Positions 6,412 through 11,102 of a stretch of 11,102 bases of DNA are shown one piece after another. The stretch spans positions 1 through 11,102 of the forward strand of contig JAPLGK010000141.1 in the NCBI GenBank assembly GCA_026390195.1, given 5' to 3'. Made by a program: the position numbers and the translations under genes. The DNA comes from Caldisericota bacterium. Lineage in GTDB: Bacteria; Caldisericota; Caldisericia; Cryosericales; Cryosericaceae. The notes beneath the pieces were generated by a model, which saw only the letters and a list, made by a program, of their open reading frames with translations, was not told the origin of the DNA and made no database searches. Within the stretch, counting starts at the first letter, position 1; every line of letters begins with the position of its first letter.

Positions 6412-7548
6412 TCAGCGTCCGCGGAGAAGCTCACTGATGGAGACGAAGCTGTAGCCCTGACGCGCCAGCTCCGGGAGGACCGCCTTCATGGCGTCATATG
6501 TCGCCATGCTGTTGGCGTGACCTACGAAGATGACGCCCGGGCTGATAAACCGCCGCACCGTCGCGACGCTGAGTGCAGCCGACCGATTGGGCCCCGTATC
6601 CTCGATGGTCCACGCCGAACCAACCGTAATGTATCCCTGGTCGGTCACGATGCGCATCAGATGGCTGTCTTCGGCGAAATAGGGAAACCGGAAGTAGGGC
6701 CGGCTCGTCAGCCCCATACCGTTCAGAACCTGTTCACATGCCTGGATCTGTTTGACGAACGTGGCATCGGTGATGCTCGTCGCAGCGGGATGGCTCAGGG
6801 TATGGTTGCCGATATCATGTCCCAGCCGCACCATCGTGCGTATGGCGTCGGGATGCATGCGGACGTTCGTGCCGATGACGAAGAAGGTACAGTGGCCGTT
6901 GTACGTGCGGAACAGCTCGGCGATGCGGACTGCCGCCACAGCGTCCCAGTTGTCGTCAAAGGTGAATGCCACCACCTTGCGGGTCGTCGCGACACGTGTC
7001 ACGCTGGTGTGAGTCAGATTGACCGTCTCGAGCTGAGCCAGCTGGCCCTGGCGAAGCCATGGTTCTTTCTGCCACTTCGTCGAGTAGGCGACAACCACGT
7101 CACCCGAGGGCGTCCGCTTCCCCACAAAGGCTCCCATCGGTTCCATCAGCTCCCGCAGTGGAACGTACAACTGCCCACCCGACAGGACTGGTACAACACT
7201 CCAGGGAAGGTCGAGGTGGTCGAGACGGTAGGTGGCCGACATCCCCTGCCAGACGGCACGCCGGGACCCGATGGTGAGAGTGGAACCAGCAGGTGACACC
7301 GCACAAGCGGCACCCCATGCCTGATGCAGTACGCTGAGGGGGACCAGAACGGTATGCCCGATGCGCATCGCTCTGGCGGACAGCTTCGTGCCGTTCAGCG
7401 AGATGGAAAGACCGCTGTCTACGGTCAGCAGGCGGAACCATGACGTCGTGTCGACTGCCTGAGCAGAAAGGACAGGCAGCAGAGCCACTTCAGCACAGCA
7501 GCATACGAGGAACACAATCACAAACCATCGAAACGTCCTGCAGTTCAT
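6412..7548 (-). CDS. Exported polysaccharide deacetylase (CE4/NodB) with copper-amine-oxidase-like N-terminal domain
   Basis: A 378-residue exported enzyme likely to remove acetyl groups from peptidoglycan or another N-acetylated glycan. Residues 1-32 are a signal peptide with a cleavage-like SAQA end near 31. Residues about 45-155 resemble the Cu-amine-oxidase N-terminal domain, a non-catalytic wall-associated module, with its repeated VLVPLSVL (68-75) and LYVPLREL (127-134). The NodB domain follows: motif 1 TFDDNW (196-201, D198 and the metal ligand D199), motif 2 NHTLSHP (248-254, H249 and H253), motif 3 RFPYF (287-291), and motif 5 VGHAN with H344. The usual motif-1 glycine is Asn here. 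Its own predicted promoter lies upstream, 141 nt after yifB. The ATG at 7548 is preferred over GTG at 7554 because the GAGAGG site then has a five-base spacer. Target glycan is unknown. Confidence 0.9.
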   Translation of the reverse strand: MNCRTFRWFVIVFLVCCCAEVALLPVLSAQAVDTTSWFRLLTVDSGLSISLNGTKLSARAMRIGHTVLVPLSVLHQAWGAACAVSPAGSTLTIGSRRAVWQGMSATYRLDHLDLPWSVVPVLSGGQLYVPLRELMEPMGAFVGKRTPSGDVVVAYSTKWQKEPWLRQGQLAQLETVNLTHTSVTRVATTRKVVAFTFDDNWDAVAAVRIAELFRTYNGHCTFFVIGTNVRMHPDAIRTMVRLGHDIGNHTLSHPAATSITDATFVKQIQACEQVLNGMGLTSRPYFRFPYFAEDSHLMRIVTDQGYITVGSAWTIEDTGPNRSAALSVATVRRFISPGVIFVGHANSMATYDAMKAVLPELARQGYSFVSISELLRGR

Positions 7549-7553
7549 CCCCA

Positions 7554-7559
7554 CCTCTC
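7554..7559 (-). promoter_or_regulatory. Ribosome binding site that sets the deacetylase start
   Basis: On the minus strand this reads GAGAGG. It is five bases from the ATG at 7548 but overlaps the alternative GTG at 7554-7552, so it favours the ATG. Confidence 0.6.
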
Positions 7560-7587
7560 TCTTCAGCCCTACCGGCCTCTCCCTGCG

Positions 7588-7615
7588 AGTATATCAGAGG
7601 ATGCCGGTTCAGCAA
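7588..7615 (-). promoter_or_regulatory. Predicted promoter of the polysaccharide deacetylase gene
   Basis: On the minus strand TTGCTG (7615-7610) and TATACT (7593-7588) are separated by 16 nt, the -10 matching consensus at five of six positions. Transcription would start near 7581, about 33 nt before the ATG at 7548. This suggests the deacetylase can be transcribed independently of the upstream bpsA-nudix-yifB run. The spacer between yifB and this promoter shows no hairpin with a T-run, so read-through is also possible. Confidence 0.5.
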
Positions 7616-7689
7616 CCAGGCTCTGCTCGGGACCTCCCAACAGGACCTGCGCCTCTGAGACGGGCATTGCCGCTTGCGGGTTCCCGGGT

Positions 7690-9216
7690 TCAGGTGTCCC
7701 AGGCGGCTCCCGCGGACCTGTACTGCAGCGCCTCGCTGATGTGTTCCGCGCGAACCCGCTGAGCTCCGTCCAGGTCGGCAATCGTGCGGGCGACCTTGAG
7801 GACCTTGTCATAGCCCCGTCCGCTGAGGCTGAACCGTGTGACGGCCATGGTAAGGAACGCCTGTGCATCGCGGTCCAGCGTGACGAGCCTGCGCACCTGC
7901 GGACCGGAGAGGTCGGCGTTGGCACGAAGGCCGCGTTCCTCGAGGACTCCCCGCGCACGCTCCCGGGCAAGGGTGACGCGCTCACGAATTGCCCTCGACG
8001 TCTCGCCTGCCCGCAAGTCGCCCAGCTCGGAAGCCTGCAGACGCGGAATGGAAAGGACCATGTCGAAGCGGTCCAGGAGTGGCCCGCTGATCCGGCTGCG
8101 ATACCGCCTGACATCAGAGGCTGAACAGATGCAGGGATGGCTCGTATCACCGTACCAGCCGCACGGACACGGGTTCATCGCTGCGACGAGCAGAAAATGA
8201 GCAGGATACGTCAGGGTCTGACGCACGCGCGAAATGGTGACGGTACCGCTCTCGAGGGGCTGACGCAGGACCTCCAGGACATCCCTGTGAAACTCGGGCA
8301 GCTCGTCCATGAACAGGACACCCCTGTCGGCGAGCGAGATCTCGCCCGGGCGCGCCGTGGCTCCTCCGCCGATGACGGCAATGCTGGATGCCGTGTGGTG
8401 AGGGTGGCGGAACGGCCGCTGTTCGACCATGGACTGTCCGTCCATCAGCAGGCCGGCGGCGCTGTAGACGGTCGTGACCTCCAGGACCTCCTCGCGCATC
8501 ATCGGTGGCATGATCCCCGGCAGACGTTCTGCAAGCATCGTCTTGCCCGAACCGGGCGAGCCGCTAAGCAGGATGTTGTGCCCTCCGGCCGCGGCAATCT
8601 CCATGGCCCTCTTGGCGGTCGCCTGGCCCTTGACGTCTGCGAAGTCCAGGGCTGAATCGACCGCTCCCGCAGGCGGATCATAGGCCGGAACAATCTGGAT
8701 CACCGGCCCCTCGACGATTGCCTGCACCACTTCGCTGAGGCCGACGGAGGGCAGCAGACGCGTCCCCTCGAGGAGGGCAAGCTCACCCACGTTCTGGAGG
8801 GGCACGACATAGGTGTGCGTCCCATCCGCAGCAGCAAGACCAGCGACAGCGGGCAGGACCCCATGGACGGGCCGCAACGTTCCTTCGAGCGAGAGCTCAC
8901 CGAGGAAAACGTAGCCGTCGAGCGGGGCCTCGAGCTGGCCGGAGGCCTTGAGAATGCCGATGGCCACGGGGAGGTCGAAGAACGGACCTTCCTTGCGAAG
9001 ATCGGCCGGCGCGAGGTTCACCGTGATGCGGTGAACAGGAAAGTGGAAACCGGCATTCCGGACGGCGCTCTTGACGCGCTCGCGAGCCTCCTGGACAGTT
9101 GCGTCCGGGAGGCCAACGATGGTGAAGACGGGCAGGCCGTCGGCGATGTCGACCTCGACCTGCACGGGATGGGCCGTCAGGCCGACGACGCTAACACTCG
9201 CGACTGTTGCATACAT
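7690..9216 (-). CDS. comM: YifB/ComM family AAA+ ATPase (Mg chelatase-like)
   Basis: A 508-residue AAA+ ATPase of full family length. In transformable bacteria ComM is a hexameric helicase that promotes branch migration during integration of incoming DNA; family members are also widespread in species with no known competence. The N-terminal Lon-protease-like fold domain (1 to about 180) carries VEVDIADGLPVFTIVGLPD (20-38) and VNLAPADLRKEGPFFDLPVA (66-85). The ATPase has Walker A GSPGSGKT (219-226), Walker B VLFMDELPEF (300-309), sensor-1 AAMNP (346-350), and the family cysteine cluster with C350, C352, C362 and C364. The C-terminal part has LSGRGYDKVLKVARTIADL (464-482). The ATG at 9216 lies inside the Nudix gene, overlapping its end by 26 nt, with only a weak ribosome site, so translational coupling is likely. 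Whether this organism is naturally competent is not shown here. Confidence 0.94.
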   Translation of the reverse strand: MYATVASVSVVGLTAHPVQVEVDIADGLPVFTIVGLPDATVQEARERVKSAVRNAGFHFPVHRITVNLAPADLRKEGPFFDLPVAIGILKASGQLEAPLDGYVFLGELSLEGTLRPVHGVLPAVAGLAAADGTHTYVVPLQNVGELALLEGTRLLPSVGLSEVVQAIVEGPVIQIVPAYDPPAGAVDSALDFADVKGQATAKRAMEIAAAGGHNILLSGSPGSGKTMLAERLPGIMPPMMREEVLEVTTVYSAAGLLMDGQSMVEQRPFRHPHHTASSIAVIGGGATARPGEISLADRGVLFMDELPEFHRDVLEVLRQPLESGTVTISRVRQTLTYPAHFLLVAAMNPCPCGWYGDTSHPCICSASDVRRYRSRISGPLLDRFDMVLSIPRLQASELGDLRAGETSRAIRERVTLARERARGVLEERGLRANADLSGPQVRRLVTLDRDAQAFLTMAVTRFSLSGRGYDKVLKVARTIADLDGAQRVRAEHISEALQYRSAGAAWDT

Positions 9217-9634
9217 CGTTTGCGCGCCGTTCCAGAATGGTCTTCAGGTTCGTGACGTCATTGGGGAAGCTCAGAATGTGCACGGCTTCCTCTGCCTCGA
9301 AAAACGCGCCCATCCTGAGCTCGCGGTTGACGGTCACCTGTGTATCCGTGGTCTCCATCTCAAACCAGTACACGATTTTCCGATGGACCGCCTTGTCCAT
9401 ATAGGAGTAGAAATGAAACGACGACATGCCCGCCTTTCCCACGATGAGGGCGTGCAGTCCAGACTCCTCGAGGACTTCTCGGAGAGCCGTCTGCTCGTGG
9501 CTTTCTCCAAGTTCGACATGTCCTTTCGGGAAGACCCATACTCCCTTCAGGTTTCTGAGAACGAGCACCTTGTCACCGTTGAAGACGATGCCTCCAGCGG
9601 TGATCTCGGTGACCTCGCCCTTCTTGCGGGTCAC
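9191..9634 (-). CDS. Nudix hydrolase (Ap4A/ADP-ribose-type, specificity unknown)
   Basis: A small cytoplasmic pyrophosphohydrolase (147 residues) that cleaves nucleoside diphosphates linked to another group, often dinucleoside polyphosphates such as Ap4A. The complete Nudix box GX5EX7REUXEEXGU is present at 38-60: G38, E44, R52-E53, E56-E57 and G59, all metal-binding or catalytic residues intact. It is preceded by TAGGIVFN (12-19) and VWVFPKGH (32-39), as is usual in Ap4A-hydrolase-like members. The start is GTG at 9634, the only suitable codon between an in-frame TAA and the conserved core; its ribosome site is weak. It begins 17 nt after bpsA and its last 26 nt overlap yifB, so the three appear co-transcribed. 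The C-terminal segment after the box is short, as in compact single-domain Nudix proteins. Substrate cannot be decided by sequence. Confidence 0.9.
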   Translation of the reverse strand: MTRKKGEVTEITAGGIVFNGDKVLVLRNLKGVWVFPKGHVELGESHEQTALREVLEESGLHALIVGKAGMSSFHFYSYMDKAVHRKIVYWFEMETTDTQVTVNRELRMGAFFEAEEAVHILSFPNDVTNLKTILERRANDVCNSREC

Positions 9635-9651
9635 GCCTGCTTAGTCTGCCG

Positions 9652-10683
9652 TCAGGGCAGGGCTACGAACGTGTCCTCGTCGAAGTAGAGCTCGCGTGCC
9701 CATTCCACGCGCTGGGTGATCAGAGGACGCGGCTTCTTGACAGCCTCAACACGGAAGAAGGTCGAGCGATACCAGGCAAAGTCGGGTGCCTTGAGGGCAA
9801 AGGGGGACTCGGTGACGATACGGAAGCCCTTCTCGACGATGCGCTCACCGGTCAGAAGGTAATTGTTGAAGTCACGGAGGATGTCCGTGATGACCAGGTT
9901 CATGCGGAGGAGGTCCTTCTCGACACCCATCCACTTGGCCAAGCCGGACTCGAAGTGCGAGATGCCGAAGTAGCCTGAGCAGCTCTTTCCTCTGAGAGCT
10001 TCACAGCAGCGCGAGTAGAAGAGCTTCATGCCTTCGACTGTCTCGACCGGGTCGGTGATGAAGACGTCGAACTTGCCCCTTAGTTCCTCGGGGACGGGAT
10101 CGCGGGCATCATAGTCATAGACCTCGATGTTCGTCCAGCCCTTCTCCTTGATGACCTTGCGGATGAACTTGTTGACGCGCTTGTCGATCTCCACGACGGT
10201 GATCCGTTTGCACTTGCCGGTCAGGGCAAGGCCGACGCTGAGGATATCTTCGTCGCCAAGGATGAAGATGCTCTTGTTCTCAAGGTCGCCGCGCTCGTAG
10301 ATGTAGGCGATGCGGTCGAGGTTCTTCTCCAGCGGTACGACGCCCTGGTCGAACTCAGCGGTGACCTCCGGGCGTCCCTTCGCCAGTGCCGTATACTCCG
10401 GGATGATATCCTTGAGCCACCCACGCGGCTTGACGCCCGTCGCGCCGCAGGTGGGGCACATCATGGACTCTTCCTTCTCGACGCCGTTCGTGCGAGCGTA
10501 CTCCTTGCCGTCCTTCGTCACGGCGATGAGGTCGCCCTTCGCTTCGACGTATCCTTTGATCTTGAGCGTCTTGAGCGCATCGATGTAGCCGCGGATGGCG
10601 TCGTCCTGCTTGCCCACCAGTTGCCAGAAACTGAGAGGCCGTTTCATCAGCGCCCGTAGCAGCTTCGCCTGTGTCCTGTCCAT
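9652..10683 (-). CDS. bpsA: N4-bis(aminopropyl)spermidine synthase (branched-chain polyamine synthase)
   Basis: BpsA transfers two aminopropyl groups from decarboxylated S-adenosylmethionine to the secondary amine of spermidine, making the branched polyamine that stabilises nucleic acids in thermophilic archaea and bacteria. The 343-residue length fits the family. Residues 1 to about 68 form a winged-helix-like N-terminal domain (KLLRALMKRPLSFWQLV at 8-24). MCPTCGATG (75-83) is a possible metal-binding or structural cysteine pair. The Rossmann-like aminopropyltransferase core has FILGDEDILSVGLAL (140-154), VVEIDKRV (163-170) and VFITDPVETVEGMKLF (207-222). These correspond to the GDDD and DPPE-like motifs I recall for characterised BpsA; here the former reads GDED and the latter DPVE, with D146 aligned to the key acidic residue. 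It heads a run with the Nudix and yifB genes and has a strong predicted promoter. TGGAGG stands five bases before the ATG. I am confident of the family; activity is inferred. Confidence 0.9.
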   Translation of the reverse strand: MDRTQAKLLRALMKRPLSFWQLVGKQDDAIRGYIDALKTLKIKGYVEAKGDLIAVTKDGKEYARTNGVEKEESMMCPTCGATGVKPRGWLKDIIPEYTALAKGRPEVTAEFDQGVVPLEKNLDRIAYIYERGDLENKSIFILGDEDILSVGLALTGKCKRITVVEIDKRVNKFIRKVIKEKGWTNIEVYDYDARDPVPEELRGKFDVFITDPVETVEGMKLFYSRCCEALRGKSCSGYFGISHFESGLAKWMGVEKDLLRMNLVITDILRDFNNYLLTGERIVEKGFRIVTESPFALKAPDFAWYRSTFFRVEAVKKPRPLITQRVEWARELYFDEDTFVALP

Positions 10684-10688
10684 GTGTA

Positions 10689-10694
10689 CCTCCA
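10689..10694 (-). promoter_or_regulatory. Ribosome binding site of bpsA
   Basis: TGGAGG on the minus strand, five bases before the ATG at 10683. It fixes the bpsA start and implies a leader of only about 22 nt from the predicted promoter. Confidence 0.75.
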
Positions 10695-10711
10695 GAGGTT
10701 GAGATCATCAA

Positions 10712-10740
10712 ATTATACGTGCCCATGCCACACAATGCAA
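10712..10740 (-). promoter_or_regulatory. Predicted promoter of bpsA-nudix-yifB
   Basis: On the minus strand a perfect TATAAT (10717-10712) lies 17 nt after TTGCAT (10740-10735). The -10 match and ideal spacing make this the best promoter in the window even though the -35 is only partly consensus. It lies directly after the T-run of the upstream hairpin, so termination and initiation are packed together. Confidence 0.65.
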
Positions 10741-10785
10741 TAAAAGCCGGTCCTGCCCGACGCGCGCGCGCCGGATGGACAGGAC
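10741..10785 (-). terminator. Rho-independent-like terminator after the partial upstream gene
   Basis: On the minus strand GTCCTGTCC (10785-10777) can pair with GGGCAGGAC (10758-10750), a nine-pair stem with one G-U, around an 18-nt loop rich in alternating CG. The stem is followed after four bases by TTTT and then ATT. It lies 22 bases beyond the stop of the upstream minus-strand gene. The large loop and four-base gap before the T-run make it imperfect. Confidence 0.5.
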
Positions 10786-10807
10786 ATCTGGCTCTGCCCA
10801 GAGAATG

Positions 10808-11102
10808 TCAGGGCACTGTGACGAACGATCCCAGGATGGTCCAGAAGCCGGGAGTGGCAGCGTTCACCAGCCCCACCTCCGCCGTGCACTGCAACTGGTA
10901 GACATTGCCGCCGGACTGCAGGAGGCAGTATTCTGTCTGGCTCCCCGCACGCAGGACGACAAGGTTCTGGTAGACGATGGCGCCGACCGTCCTGGTTCCC
11001 GTTCCGCTGATGGTGATACCCGGCAGCTTCTCCAGTTCTGCCCTGAGCTCCGTCAGATACGTCTGGACGGTACTGCCCTTGAGCGGAACCACCTCAACCC
11101 GG
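10808..11102 (-). CDS. C-terminal end of a small uncharacterised protein, possibly PsbP/Mog1-like (cut by window edge)
   Basis: An open frame enters from the right edge and ends at TGA 10810-10808, showing 97 residues. There is a GTG at 11092, but the frame stays open beyond it, with valine- and glutamate-containing codons to the edge and no ribosome site, so this is most likely the C-terminal part of a longer protein. The visible part has a helix-like LTELRAELEKLP stretch, a beta-rich region with alternating hydrophobics (VYQNLVVLRAG and TEYCLLQ), and a FWTILGSF ending. The pattern of strand pairs closing in an F-x-x-I-L-x-S-F-like helix resembles bacterial PsbP/Mog1-fold lipoproteins, but this is weak fold-level similarity, not a motif match. 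Two cysteines in the strand region could form a disulfide if exported. A terminator-like hairpin follows. Function unknown. Confidence 0.6.
   Translation of the reverse strand, partial: RVEVVPLKGSTVQTYLTELRAELEKLPGITISGTGTRTVGAIVYQNLVVLRAGSQTEYCLLQSGGNVYQLQCTAEVGLVNAATPGFWTILGSFVTVP

Noticed and set aside
6517..7296. 259-codon plus-strand open frame opposite the deacetylase
   Set aside because: It is antisense to an intact NodB domain with signal peptide and promoter, and shows no motif of its own.
7621..7689. Direct repeat AGGTCC and a small CCGC-AA-GCGG hairpin downstream of yifB
   Set aside because: Too short, with no T-run and no flanking repeat structure; expected by chance in GC-rich DNA.
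8137..8655. Plus-strand open frame opposite yifB
   Set aside because: It covers the region coding Walker A and B on the other strand; the translated sequence is shadow-like.
9071..9688. 205-codon plus-strand open frame across the Nudix and yifB starts
   Set aside because: The minus strand encodes a full Nudix box and the conserved YifB N-terminus here; no independent support.
1..11102. Mobile element, phage, toxin-antitoxin, defence or CRISPR content
   Set aside because: No transposase, integrase, terminal repeat, repeat-spacer array or small toxin-like gene pair was seen; gene content and packing look like ordinary chromosome.

Overview
The window is a compact, clearly GC-rich bacterial chromosome segment: genes nearly touch, spaces are short, and Shine-Dalgarno sites are purine-rich. 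I recognise ten protein genes, two of them cut by the window edges. I see no tRNA, rRNA, CRISPR array, insertion sequence or phage gene. A two-subunit 2-oxoacid:ferredoxin-type oxidoreductase suggests an anaerobic or low-potential metabolism. A gene for branched-chain polyamine synthase (bpsA) points to a thermophile or a relative of one. I cannot name the species.

Layout. Positions 1-822 (minus) hold the N-terminal part of nicotinate phosphoribosyltransferase (NAD salvage). A divergent spacer (823-997) separates it from a five-gene plus-strand run: an old-yellow-enzyme-type flavin oxidoreductase (998-2005), fused gamma/alpha and beta subunits of a 2-oxoacid oxidoreductase (2026-3708 and 3710-4558), and two different membrane-anchored alpha/beta hydrolases (4568-5320 and 5320-6306). 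Junctions of 20, 1, 9 and -1 nt strongly suggest one operon. A spacer of about 105 bp ends it.

The rest is on the minus strand. Read in the direction of transcription, it holds the C-terminal end of a small secreted-type or PsbP-like protein (11102-10808), a terminator-like hairpin, a good promoter, and then bpsA (10683-9652), a Nudix hydrolase (9634-9191) and a YifB/ComM AAA+ ATPase (9216-7690), tightly packed or overlapping. A separate promoter precedes an exported polysaccharide deacetylase with a copper-amine-oxidase-like N-terminal domain (7548-6412).

How they fit together. The plus-strand operon looks like a catabolic module: oxidative decarboxylation of a 2-oxoacid to an acyl-CoA with reduction of ferredoxin, next to a flavin enoate-reductase-like enzyme and two probably surface-facing hydrolases; the substrate is unknown. 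The bpsA-nudix-yifB cluster combines polyamine synthesis, nucleotide clean-up and a DNA-processing ATPase, most likely co-transcribed housekeeping functions. The points I consider most worth checking are a Gln in place of a conserved iron-sulfur cysteine in the oxidoreductase beta subunit, the composition of that operon, and the variant BpsA motifs.
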